A stretch of DNA of 35,316 nucleotides from a virus. Below, one piece after another: positions 8,376 to 16,038 of the stretch. The first letter of the stretch is position 1. Each line of letters begins with the position of its first letter. The notes beneath the pieces were generated by a model. The model saw only the letters and a program-made list of their open reading frames with translations. It had not been told where the DNA came from and made no database searches. The position numbers were made by a program, and so were the translations under genes. The stretch covers positions 1 to 35,316 of IMG/VR virus record IMGVR_UViG_3300021057_000027. The stretch is one strand, 5' to 3'.

Positions 8376-8922
8376 ATCGTTTATAGAGTTCGATGATTTT
8401 CCACGCCTCGGCCCGCAACTTATCCGGCTTATAAATAATCTCGTCTGAAACGGCTGTGTTAACCTGTGCGATGTGTTCGATGTAATCAGCAAACACAAGC
8501 ATCTCACAAGCACTTTTTAAATCTTCGGGTATTGTTGAATACCCGGCACTGTAGACAACCTTAATATTCTGCCTTCCCCTTGTGAAAGTAAGACCGTCTA
8601 AAACAATCTTCCCTTCATTCGCATAAATCATATAATCACTCGAACTTATTTGAGAAGATGCGCCATATGAACGATCTGGATCATCAAAAAGAGAAGTGAC
8701 GCTGACAATAGGAAACTGCCTTAAAAGAAGAGTATCCGTACCGTCACCGTCATAAAGCGAGTTCTCGTCATTTGAGTTGTAAGTTGTCTGTTCGAAGTCA
8801 CGACCACAAAACACTTTGATTTGCTTTTCCTTTTGAGTAATAAGGTTTCCAAGCAAAGTATCGTGTGTCGATAACGTCATATTGAAGTTTGTTTTTATGC
8901 TTGCTACGGTTGTAAATGGCAT
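8368..8922 (-). CDS. Head-tail connector, gp6-like (184 aa)
   Basis: The helical start 'FTTVASIKTNFNMTLSTHDT', followed by 'LITQKEKQIKVFCGRDFEQT', matches the phage gp6/gp15-type connector (DNA-packaging adaptor). A beta insertion comes next ('YDGDGTDTLLLRQFPIVSVT', 'VVYSAGYSTIPEDLKSACEM') and then the usual C-terminal helices. 'AGYSTIPEDLKSACE' is a particularly common motif in these proteins. The adaptor ring binds under the portal after DNA packaging. It overlaps the gp10-like gene and abuts the small membrane gene (TAATG). Confidence 0.85.
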   Translation of the reverse strand: MPFTTVASIKTNFNMTLSTHDTLLGNLITQKEKQIKVFCGRDFEQTTYNSNDENSLYDGDGTDTLLLRQFPIVSVTSLFDDPDRSYGASSQISSSDYMIYANEGKIVLDGLTFTRGRQNIKVVYSAGYSTIPEDLKSACEMLVFADYIEHIAQVNTAVSDEIIYKPDKLRAEAWKIIELYKRYA

Positions 8923-9179
8923 TAAGGAACCGTCCTTTTTAACAAGGCCTTGAATTCAGCCATGTCCTGTAACATATAGTCAATCTTTATTCCCATTGCC
9001 TTAATCTCTGCAATCTTAACGCGATCATCATTTATCATTTCGATGATCGCGCTGTCTCGCTTTATCGATTCATCATTAATGGTTTCTAACTTGTAAAAAC
9101 CATATGATGCTATTGGTACAACAACGACCGTGACGATCTTTACAAAAATATCGATGTATTTTTGAACGGTTCTTGTCAT
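8922..9179 (-). CDS. Small single-pass membrane protein (85 aa)
   Basis: ATG at 9179 has AGGAA six bases upstream. A GTG one codon earlier is possible. The sequence starts MTRTVQKYIDIFVKIVTVVV, with a hydrophobic helix at about residues 11-30, then a charged helical tail predicting a coiled coil (ESIKRDSAIIEMINDDRVKI). It ends KALLKRTVP. Such proteins are common in phages and may be holin-like or superinfection-related, but nothing decides between these. It is unusual to find it among connector genes. It belongs to the inserted envelope-type block at 8.9-14.7 kb. Confidence 0.6.
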   Translation of the reverse strand: MTRTVQKYIDIFVKIVTVVVVPIASYGFYKLETINDESIKRDSAIIEMINDDRVKIAEIKAMGIKIDYMLQDMAEFKALLKRTVP

Positions 9180-9188
9180 CACAGATTC

Positions 9189-9428
9189 CTATTCGCTTAA
9201 ACAACTTCCTACGGCCTGAGCTGCCTCTATTTCAGCCTCAACTTCTTCTAGTTCTGTTTGAGCGCCAGCAATGCGAGCCTCAATCGAAGCCTTCCTCTGA
9301 AACGTCTCATTGCAATTAACGACAATCTCCTGCTGCTTTGCGTATGATTCATCCGTAACTTTTTCAACGGTTTGAGCAAAAGCAGAAGTCGTTATAAACA
9401 GAGTCAAAATCGTAATTAATTTTTTCAT
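9189..9428 (-). CDS. Small secreted coiled-coil protein with signal peptide (79 aa)
   Basis: AAGGAGG precedes ATG at 9428. Residues 1-19 (MKKLITILTLFITTSAFAQ) are a textbook Sec signal peptide with an AFA-Q cleavage site, giving a mature periplasmic protein of about 60 residues. It is acidic and helical (AGAQTELEEVEAEIEAAQAV), with two cysteines (NCNE and SCLSE) that could form a disulfide. It lies directly after the large signal-peptide repeat protein and may be its partner. I recognise no family. No lipobox cysteine is at the cleavage site. Confidence 0.65.
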   Translation of the reverse strand: MKKLITILTLFITTSAFAQTVEKVTDESYAKQQEIVVNCNETFQRKASIEARIAGAQTELEEVEAEIEAAQAVGSCLSE

Positions 9429-9437
9429 ACATCCTCC

Positions 9438-11336
9438 TTACGTACAGTTACCACCACCATCAATTTGAATGTAGTTTGTTCCGTTACAAATACATAACTC
9501 ACTCATTGAGTCATCGTAATACAGTGTTCCCTCTACTGCTGTTGCACATGATGGATCAGGTGTATCAGTAGGCGTCATCATTAACGTCTTTTTATTTGCG
9601 ATGTGAAGCTGTGCCATTGGCCCTGTTGTACCGACACCGATATACCCACCGTCACTCAAGAACGTCATAGAGTTTGTCTTTGATCCAAAGGCAGCCGATC
9701 CCGTGTCGATACGGAATTGGTCGTTTCCAGCCGCACGATAATAAATGTCAACTCCACGAGCATTTGTTTCATCCAACAAAAATCCAGCCAGGCCGACATC
9801 ATTTGTGGAGGTTTGGATAGTAACAACTGCGTTATCATCAGCGTCATTTACTCCTCGAATAGCTAAATCCGTCGGAGCGCTGTTTGTGCCGATGCCAACG
9901 TTACCGTTGGAATCAACATAAATACCCTCTGTCCCGCCATCACCTGACAATCTTTGACCATTCAAATTGACTATCCCATTAAACTTTGTTGTTCCATTAA
10001 CTTCTAACAAAGCCACGGGTGCATTGGTTCCAACTCCAACATTTCCACTTGAGTTAATACTAAAATAATCATTGGTTCCAAGTGTTCCTCCTGAAGAAAT
10101 GATGAAGTTGTCATTGTTGCTGTCATCCATCCCAAGAATCCATTTATCGGTGTTGTCTGTGCGCAACTTAATGTAGGCGTCACGGGTCGATGAAGCCGAC
10201 GTTGTATCTGAATCGACGATTAACCCAGCTTCGTTGTTTGTCGAGGAAATGGTCACAGTTTTTGCCCCTGTGGCACCTCCAAATGTTGCTCCATTTGTTG
10301 ATGTAAGGGAAATAACAGATAACGCACCTGCCCCAGTTAACCGCATTGTTTCTGACGGAGTTGTTGCAGCACTCGCCGTGGTGTACCAAACAAAATCTGT
10401 TTGAAGAGATGATGCTGTATGGTTACCACCAGCTACAGCAGAGAATGTCGCTGCTGCTGATCCAGGAGCTGTCAAGTTTGTATCATTTGAACGGAAGGAA
10501 ATCCCACCGATCAAATCTCCTGTTACGATGGCTGCTCGGCTACTACGTAAACCAAGTTGCTCGCCGCTGTTTGCTGTAACAGATGTAGTAGGTACAACTA
10601 AAGGCATTGTCGGATCAGTTATCCCAATACCGACTCTACCTGAAGAATCGATGCTAAGTCGGACGTTGGCTTCGTTTGATATATCAAAACTATTTGGATT
10701 AGCTTTAGATGCAATAGACCATGTATCCCCTGAGTCATCACCATCATCTGCGTCTAACGTCAAAGCAGCATCGAGCCCTTCAGACCCCTGCACTTCTAAC
10801 AAAGATTCGGCTGTAGACATCCCTCCAATAGCAATGTTGCCAGTACTATCAATACGCATACGTTCTAGTACTGCACCACTGGCGTTTGAGGTTGTATTTT
10901 TGGTCATAAACAGCAGTGAGCCACCCTTGTTATTCACTCCGTGATTAGTCGTAGCTATCGCTCGAATTACAGCAGCAGCGTCTGACGTAGACACAGAATC
11001 GTCAGCATCAAAACGAACTTCACCTAAGACTTCGTTTGCAGTTGTTGCGGTGTCTTCTCTCAATAACGTCATAATACCTGCCGTAGCCGATCCGATATGT
11101 AGCTGTGCAATTGGAGAAGTGGTTCCAATCCCAACATTTCCATTGTCATCAATGACAACATTTGTACTGTTCTGAACCGTTCTTCCACCGGTTCCGTCAA
11201 ATCGAACAATTCCGTTATCGGTTGATGATGCCGGCCCCTGAAAACCGCTCACATCAACGCCGCCAACACGAATTTCGGCCAAAACCGGTGAGGCCGAAGC
11301 CAAGATCATCAATAGGAGAGTTAAAAACCTTTTCAT
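9438..11336 (-). CDS. Large secreted fibre-like repeat protein, GIGT repeats (632 aa)
   Basis: GGAGG precedes ATG at 11336. Residues 1-20 are a Sec signal peptide ending VLA-E. The mature part carries six spaced copies of a motif 'G-N-V/I-G-I/V-G-T-x-x-P-x-A-x-L-x-I', at about residues 67-81, 166-182, 233-242, 431-446, 478-490 and 564-579. Between them lie beta-rich, Ser/Thr/Asn/Asp-rich segments. Such repeats occur in tail-fibre-like and adhesin-like proteins, often before an S74 chaperone domain. None is visible here. The C-terminus (about 590-632) has four cysteines (SCATAVEGTLYYDD, ELCICNGTNY, NCT). The signal peptide in a head-tail operon is odd, because virion fibres normally assemble in the cytoplasm. 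A surface-displayed adhesin or decoy is as likely as a virion part. Confidence 0.7.
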   Translation of the reverse strand: MKRFLTLLLMILASASPVLAEIRVGGVDVSGFQGPASSTDNGIVRFDGTGGRTVQNSTNVVIDDNGNVGIGTTSPIAQLHIGSATAGIMTLLREDTATTANEVLGEVRFDADDSVSTSDAAAVIRAIATTNHGVNNKGGSLLFMTKNTTSNASGAVLERMRIDSTGNIAIGGMSTAESLLEVQGSEGLDAALTLDADDGDDSGDTWSIASKANPNSFDISNEANVRLSIDSSGRVGIGITDPTMPLVVPTTSVTANSGEQLGLRSSRAAIVTGDLIGGISFRSNDTNLTAPGSAAATFSAVAGGNHTASSLQTDFVWYTTASAATTPSETMRLTGAGALSVISLTSTNGATFGGATGAKTVTISSTNNEAGLIVDSDTTSASSTRDAYIKLRTDNTDKWILGMDDSNNDNFIISSGGTLGTNDYFSINSSGNVGVGTNAPVALLEVNGTTKFNGIVNLNGQRLSGDGGTEGIYVDSNGNVGIGTNSAPTDLAIRGVNDADDNAVVTIQTSTNDVGLAGFLLDETNARGVDIYYRAAGNDQFRIDTGSAAFGSKTNSMTFLSDGGYIGVGTTGPMAQLHIANKKTLMMTPTDTPDPSCATAVEGTLYYDDSMSELCICNGTNYIQIDGGGNCT

Positions 11337-11358
11337 CAGTTGCCTCCGAATAATATTT

Positions 11359-11871
11359 TTAGTTTAAAGTTTCGGCCATAACTGTTACGTAAACCGTCCC
11401 AGTTGCATTTGCGTTTGTAACAGTAATATTTAATTCATCGCCATCTTCTAAGATGATTCCACCCTCTGGAAGATAGAAAAGATCTTGCTGAGAAGTTAAC
11501 CCCTGGCTTACTAACAAGGTGTCGTATGTAGCATTTGTTAAACTATCCAAATAAATCTTCACTGTTTCAGTAATAGCCACGCTGGCATGAACAAAGATCG
11601 CCCGAACCCTGACCTTATCTGAGAAGTTTGTGGTGTAGTTCATGGCTGCGGAGGATAAATTTTGAGAAGATTCTTTTCTTGATACAGTTACTGAAGTTGA
11701 GCTTGTAACCAAGTATCCGGAGGAATTGACCTTCACCGGCACAATACTTGATCCGCTGTAACCATAGATCACTTGCGAACCTGCGACGTTTGCGTCGGTT
11801 TCTGTTTTTGCATACGAGTTGCCCACTAAAGCGAGCAATAGGAAAACCAAAATCGATACTTTCTTAAACAT
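11359..11871 (-). CDS. Secreted beta-rich protein with signal peptide (170 aa)
   Basis: GGAGGGTTGTT precedes ATG at 11871. Residues 1-21 (MFKKVSILVFLLLALVGNSY) form a signal peptide, with cleavage near SYA-K. The mature protein is beta-rich and low in charge, with 'VIYGYSGSSIVPVKVNSSGY', 'VRVRAIFVHASVAITETVKI' and 'LEDGDELNITVTNANATGTV'. This pattern resembles small beta-sandwich or jelly-roll proteins of phage surface parts. It has no cysteine. It is the first of three consecutive signal-peptide genes and overlaps the end of the GT4 gene, so it may be co-expressed with the glycosyltransferases. Its target is unknown. Confidence 0.65.
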   Translation of the reverse strand: MFKKVSILVFLLLALVGNSYAKTETDANVAGSQVIYGYSGSSIVPVKVNSSGYLVTSSTSVTVSRKESSQNLSSAAMNYTTNFSDKVRVRAIFVHASVAITETVKIYLDSLTNATYDTLLVSQGLTSQQDLFYLPEGGIILEDGDELNITVTNANATGTVYVTVMAETLN

Positions 11872-12979
11872 AACAACCCTCCATTTTCTTTGCCTTGACG
11901 TCTTGTATGATTTGATAAAATCTTTGTGCTGATTGTTTCCATGTAAATTTATTTAAAATTCGTGAACTTGCCTTTTGACCCTTTTTTAACGCCACTGAAT
12001 AATTCGACATAACCATCAACATCTTTCTCAGTAGGTCGTTAACATCGGGACAATACCCTTCTGCGATCATTTCATAATTTAAAAGCTGTTGGCTTACGAC
12101 TTTGTAATTGATCTCATATCCAACGGAATCATCGAAATAATCTCGGCATCCAGTAACCGGCGTTGCAATGGATGGAATACCCGTTGCCATTGCTTCGCAT
12201 AAGGTAAGACCCCATCCTTCGCCGAATGTGGGGAATAAAAAGCAATGTGAAGACTCATAAAGGTTGATCAACTCAGGCAAAGGAAGCCTTCGCGAATCCC
12301 AAACAACATTGTTGTGCTTACCTAATACGATAACTTTGTCCGCATTATCTGGATTCTTTGCACGTTTAAGCATTTCCTTATATTGAGCGTGATTTTCTTG
12401 CCGCAATTTTCGACGATTCTTCCAAAGCTTAGGCACATATTCTTTGCGGTTTAACTTTGGCGTTGTGGTCTTCATGTAAATTTCAACATGAGGGTTATTT
12501 TCAAGAACCTTCAAAACTTCAATTACAAGCTGATATCCTTTGCGTGGATTTGGCGCGCCAACCCAAAGGAATCGGAATTTTTCTCCCATATTTACGCGAG
12601 GAAGCGATCTCTGCTTAAACTTATAAATGTTTTCATCAACCCCTTCGTGGCAAACATATATCGGCCCATTAAAAGCGGGTGAAAATAAGTCCCGGCAAAA
12701 AGAACAGGGAACAACTAAGACATCCGCCCGATTAATGCGCTGTATATATTTATTTGGAAGCTCTAAGAACTCCCACATTGTGAAGAGAACGTTGAGTTTG
12801 CCGGGAACTGGAACGAAAAGGTCGGCGGGACAAATACTGACGGCAATATCTGCATCGTCAGAATATTCAAAATATTCTTCACAAAACTTCTTCATTGAAG
12901 AATTATGATGATTGTATCCTAGAGCGTTTCCAACAATGTCATGCTCTCTGGTTGTCCACTGGACTTTAATTTTTTGCAT
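11864..12979 (-). CDS. GT4-type glycosyltransferase (GT-B fold, 371 aa)
   Basis: The ATG at 12979 (MQKIKVQWTTREHDIVGNAL) is preferred to a start 24 codons earlier, which lies wholly inside the upstream small gene. The C-terminal half carries the family 4 signature: 'VGAPNPRKGYQLVIEVL' (nucleotide-sugar lobe), a 'LPLPELINLYESSHCFLFPT' segment, then 'GEGWGLTLCEAMATGIPSIA' with the E-x7-E pair. It lacks a signal peptide or membrane helix, so it works in the cytosol on a nucleotide sugar. The acceptor could be a surface glycan or a virion protein. It is the last of three transferase genes between the capsid and connector genes, each overlapping its neighbour. Confidence 0.85.
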   Translation of the reverse strand: MQKIKVQWTTREHDIVGNALGYNHHNSSMKKFCEEYFEYSDDADIAVSICPADLFVPVPGKLNVLFTMWEFLELPNKYIQRINRADVLVVPCSFCRDLFSPAFNGPIYVCHEGVDENIYKFKQRSLPRVNMGEKFRFLWVGAPNPRKGYQLVIEVLKVLENNPHVEIYMKTTTPKLNRKEYVPKLWKNRRKLRQENHAQYKEMLKRAKNPDNADKVIVLGKHNNVVWDSRRLPLPELINLYESSHCFLFPTFGEGWGLTLCEAMATGIPSIATPVTGCRDYFDDSVGYEINYKVVSQQLLNYEMIAEGYCPDVNDLLRKMLMVMSNYSVALKKGQKASSRILNKFTWKQSAQRFYQIIQDVKAKKMEGCYV

Positions 12980-13157
12980 TCTTTTTAGTTCCGGATTTCT
13001 TTTGCTCTGCAATCTGATCTTGTTCCTTCTGTTCTTCGCCTTCCTCTCCAACGTATTCCAGCCGAACGTTGCTGATTAAACAGCTTCGGTCTGTTTTAGT
13101 CGGAAACTTTAAAATCTCTTTCGACAAAGGATTTTTATATAAATAATTTTTGATCAT
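12966..13157 (-). CDS. Small charged protein within the glycosyltransferase cluster (63 aa)
   Basis: GGAGGCCGTCA before the ATG at 13157 is a good ribosome site. Both ends overlap neighbouring transferase genes (23 and 14 bases). The N-terminal half (MIKNYLYKNPLSKEILKFPT) is compact, with one cysteine. The C-terminal half is low-complexity Glu/Gln/Lys (EEGEEQKEQDQIAEQKKS), probably disordered. No family is recognised. Its position between two transferases suggests an accessory or carrier role for that group, but this is guesswork. Confidence 0.6.
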   Translation of the reverse strand: MIKNYLYKNPLSKEILKFPTKTDRSCLISNVRLEYVGEEGEEQKEQDQIAEQKKSGTKKNAKN

Positions 13158-14028
13158 TGACGGCCTCCATCATTAATCTTTCAATTGTTCCCCAGAAAAG
13201 CGAAGGTCGATTTAGCAAGTATCTTTCCATCTCTGCGACTGATCCCTCGAACCACTCTTCGCCCTTTTGTTGAATGTTATCGTTTGAAATAAGCTTGCAT
13301 CCTGCCAGCTTTGCCTCAATCGCTAAACGCGGACAAGAATCTCCGCCCTTTGGCATCATCACAACACCTTCGCATCGGCCAAGCTCTTGAAGTAATTGGT
13401 CGTACTTCAGATTTGAGACTATCCTCTTTGTAAGACCATTCTTCTCACAATAAGAAACAGAATCCTCCACACCTTTAATCCATGAAGATGAATCAACAAT
13501 TAACCACCCGGAGCGTTCATTGCTCTGTTCTCTAATATCTTTGATTTTTTGAATGTCTTTTGGATCAAATACAGAGGAAAGAATGATATTGTTGGCCTCT
13601 GTTAACGTGATAAACCTCTCAAGATACAAATCTCTTTGCTGCGCGCTCATCCAAAAAACGACGGCCGCATTCTTATAAAAGTTCGCAATCTCTTTTCCGA
13701 AGTATCTGTGACAATCGCAATCTGCGGATTCCATCGCCCTATGAAGTTCGATTGACCGATAAATACAAAATTTATAGTCGTATTCGATCACGGCATAATT
13801 TAAGTTTTCGATTACGTCCTTTAAGTACAGATATTTAAATTGGGTAAAGTTGCCGAAAACCCAAAAACTATCTTTATTGCTGAGGATAAAATCTCTTGTT
13901 ACTTCAATGGCTTTAACCTTATGAACAGTCATCGAAGCGGCATTGATCAGAGCTTCGCTTGTTAGTTCAGCTCCTCCCAAAATTTCATCTGCGAAAAAGT
14001 CCGCGACAAAGATAATCTCTTTACGCAT
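13135..14028 (-). CDS. GT-B type glycosyltransferase, divergent (297 aa)
   Basis: The ATG at 14028 (MRKEIIFVADFFADEILGGA) overlaps the end of the GT2 gene by 8 bases. The first part has the 'GGAE' loop typical of the N-terminal Rossmann lobe of GT4-like enzymes. The C-terminal lobe has 'RSGWLIVDSSSWIKGVEDSV' and 'GVVMMPKGGDSCPRLAIEAK'. The last segment is where the E-x7-E pair would be, but the first acidic residue is replaced (D-S-C-P), so only the second Glu is clear. The enzyme may be active with altered donor geometry or may be degenerate. The cytosolic substrate is unknown. It probably acts with the GT2 and GT4 on either side. Confidence 0.7.
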   Translation of the reverse strand: MRKEIIFVADFFADEILGGAELTSEALINAASMTVHKVKAIEVTRDFILSNKDSFWVFGNFTQFKYLYLKDVIENLNYAVIEYDYKFCIYRSIELHRAMESADCDCHRYFGKEIANFYKNAAVVFWMSAQQRDLYLERFITLTEANNIILSSVFDPKDIQKIKDIREQSNERSGWLIVDSSSWIKGVEDSVSYCEKNGLTKRIVSNLKYDQLLQELGRCEGVVMMPKGGDSCPRLAIEAKLAGCKLISNDNIQQKGEEWFEGSVAEMERYLLNRPSLFWGTIERLMMEAVNDQKLFI

Positions 14029-14665
14029 TCTGAAGTACCATTTCCTTGATAACGTTCTGACCGTATTGATTAACCTGCTTTTGCCATGCCGATCTTTCAT
14101 GTCCGTATCGGAAGTAATAAACTGGCTTATCAAAATATTTAAATCTAGCCCCACTCTTTGCGGCCCTCAGCCACAAGTTCCAATCAGCAGCCGGATCAAT
14201 TCTGTAACCACCTAAATCATCAAAAAGCTTTCTTCTAATAAAACTTCCGTGAGGCAAATAATTATTTTCGTGTAGCATTTCAGGGGTTACGCTCTCAAAA
14301 TGCCCCCACGATCCACCGCTTGTTAGATAAACTGGAAAATGGATAACATCAGCGTTATCTGCGAACCGATGCTTTCTCATCAAACTCAAAAGGTGTCGTA
14401 AATTTACCAGTGAAAAATAATCGTCATCACAAAATGAACAAACCCAGTCACCCGTTGTTTGAGCGATTACGTGATTAAATCCTTCGACGATTGTCCTTTC
14501 CTTACCATCACTAAGAATCTTTACGTGATTGCTTACGGTTTTACTGGCCCGACTATCGCCATCGAGATAAACAAGGATTTCGTCAAAATCCATCGCTGTT
14601 TCGATGCATTTGTCGAGCCATTCCTCAACCGGATTTTTAGAATTAATTGCGAGACTGATTTTCAT
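14021..14665 (-). CDS. GT2-type glycosyltransferase (GT-A fold, 214 aa)
   Basis: The start MKISLAINSKNPVEEWLDKC is followed by the GT-A elements: 'DEILVYLDGDSRASKTVSN', a donor-binding 'GFNHVIAQTTGDWVCSFCDD' and the acidic 'DDDY' metal motif near residue 80. Downstream are 'GSFIRRKLFDDLGGYR' and 'DWNLWLRAAKSGARF', typical of GT2 enzymes. At 214 residues it is a minimal catalytic domain with no membrane helix. It begins just after the terminator hairpin of the capsid gene. No clear Shine-Dalgarno sequence lies before its ATG, so its expression may be low or depend on read-through. The sugar and acceptor are unknown. Confidence 0.85.
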   Translation of the reverse strand: MKISLAINSKNPVEEWLDKCIETAMDFDEILVYLDGDSRASKTVSNHVKILSDGKERTIVEGFNHVIAQTTGDWVCSFCDDDYFSLVNLRHLLSLMRKHRFADNADVIHFPVYLTSGGSWGHFESVTPEMLHENNYLPHGSFIRRKLFDDLGGYRIDPAADWNLWLRAAKSGARFKYFDKPVYYFRYGHERSAWQKQVNQYGQNVIKEMVLQNA

Positions 14666-14678
14666 GTTGTTTTAAGAA

Positions 14679-14702
14679 AGCGGGGAGGGTTTCCTCCCCG
14701 CT
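14679..14702 (-). terminator. Intrinsic terminator after the capsid gene
   Basis: A perfect 10-bp G+C-rich stem (AGCGGGGAGG / CCTCCCCGCT) with a 4-base loop sits 20 bases past the capsid stop on the minus strand. It is followed by TTTCTT, a short T-rich tract. It probably reduces rather than abolishes read-through into the glycosyltransferase genes. Confidence 0.75.
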
Positions 14703-14721
14703 GATTTCTTTAAACTACGAA

Positions 14722-16002
14722 CTAGGCCGCGGTTACCAATCGGCAGAACGCATTAGCTTGAGCAATGTTCAAGCCCCATGCGGTCACCATGCGGAACCGT
14801 GTTTCGTTGTAATCGAAACGGCCGTATGGATCGACATCGATTCTCATAGATCCGATTCGGCGTCCGATGTAGAAATACTTAAAGTTTCCTACAACAACGA
14901 AAGCTGTACTTGCGCCAGTTGAACTTGGGCCTTTAGATGAAGTGATGTAAGGCACTTCCCAAACGGTTCCAGGTGTGATAGCGCCCGGATCATTAAGGAT
15001 GTAACGATTGTTGCTGTCCTTAACATCTCGGAGGAATCGCTTGATTGATTTATTGAAAATCATCGTTAAGTTGTAATCCAACCCGGCGGGAATTAAGGAA
15101 ATCATCTCGTTGATGTTTCCAAAACTGATGGAGCTGAAGTTTGACAATCCAGTTGCCATAACGACGGACTTTCCAGCGGCTGCTGTTAAGACACCAGAAA
15201 CAGGGCTTCCGGTACCGTTTAGGACTTGATTATCAAGTTCGAGAAGGGTTCCATAAGAGAATTGCTCTGTTAAAAGCGAAACAACGTCAATAGCGCTGTC
15301 TCTTAACAATTGATTTGTGGCTATTGCATAGCCGGTTAAATCTTTCGTTGTCAAAGTAACTTGACCGAAAGTAGGCTCGCCTTGTGTCATTTGAGCGGCT
15401 TCAGCAACCCAGTTGACAGATGCAAGGGTCAACTCTGTAGGCAGCTTCAAAGTGTCAGATGACATAGGGACAACCGTACACTGATTTAAAGCGAATGTAC
15501 GATCGCGACCGATGTCAACGATATCAAAGGCGAATTCGTCAGGAACTAAATATCCGCCTTCGGCGTTTGTTCCAGCGTCCATCGTGGCTTTGGCTGCATA
15601 ATTCTTATAAAACTCGTGCAAGTCTTGTTTTGCTTGCATATCTTGTAAAGCTGATGCTTTCATGACGTCGATCATGAACTTGCTGAACTCGTTAACTGAT
15701 TCTTCGTTGTTCAGTGTCCGTAAAGTGGACATCTTTCCACGAATCGATTGACCCTGATGATTGAGGTTATAGCCTTTATATTTATTCGATCCTACAATTG
15801 CGGGAGCGCCTACTCGTTTAACGGGTAAAGACTCTAACTTCGCTAATTTTTCTTTGATTTCTTCAAGCTGCTTTTGGCTTGCGGAAAGCTCATCTTGAGA
15901 TTTCTTTAACTGCTCGCCGAAAGATGATTTGACAGCTTCCAATCCTTCATTGATTGATTTCTGAAGGGTCTCTTGCATCTTCAAAAGTTGTTCTTTTTCC
16001 AT
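14722..16002 (-). CDS. Major capsid protein, HK97 family (426 aa)
   Basis: ATG at 16002 preceded by AAAGGATCGACAAC. Residues about 1-110 are a charged coiled-coil delta/scaffold region (KKSQDELSASQKQLEEIKEK) that the upstream protease should remove. From about 130 the HK97 capsid fold is recognisable: 'ATMDAGTNAEGGYLVPDEFA', 'LPTELTLASVNWVAEAAQMT', 'LTGYAIATNQLLRDSAIDVV' and a terminal 'RFRMVTAWGLNIAQANAFCR'. The length is typical for a capsid that carries its own scaffold. Gene order portal-protease-capsid confirms the call. A terminator follows, fitting high expression of this gene alone. Confidence 0.95.
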   Translation of the reverse strand: MEKEQLLKMQETLQKSINEGLEAVKSSFGEQLKKSQDELSASQKQLEEIKEKLAKLESLPVKRVGAPAIVGSNKYKGYNLNHQGQSIRGKMSTLRTLNNEESVNEFSKFMIDVMKASALQDMQAKQDLHEFYKNYAAKATMDAGTNAEGGYLVPDEFAFDIVDIGRDRTFALNQCTVVPMSSDTLKLPTELTLASVNWVAEAAQMTQGEPTFGQVTLTTKDLTGYAIATNQLLRDSAIDVVSLLTEQFSYGTLLELDNQVLNGTGSPVSGVLTAAAGKSVVMATGLSNFSSISFGNINEMISLIPAGLDYNLTMIFNKSIKRFLRDVKDSNNRYILNDPGAITPGTVWEVPYITSSKGPSSTGASTAFVVVGNFKYFYIGRRIGSMRIDVDPYGRFDYNETRFRMVTAWGLNIAQANAFCRLVTAA

Positions 16003-16038
16003 GTTGTCGATCCTTTCGCGCCTATTAGGCGTTAATTT

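Noticed and set aside
1604-11336. Insertion sequence or transposon around the glycosyl and secretion genes
   Set aside because: No transposase, no inverted terminal repeats and continuous overlapping genes. If acquired, it left no visible mobile-element boundary.
11864-13051. Longer GT4 start at 13051
   Set aside because: The 24 extra residues are very basic and lie inside the small upstream gene. The ATG at 12979 begins the conserved fold.
16003-16038. Small palindrome CGCCTA-A-TAGGCG before the capsid gene as a terminator
   Set aside because: On the transcribed minus strand it is not followed by a T-run and it lies in the capsid leader. A role in RNA stability is possible but unsupported.
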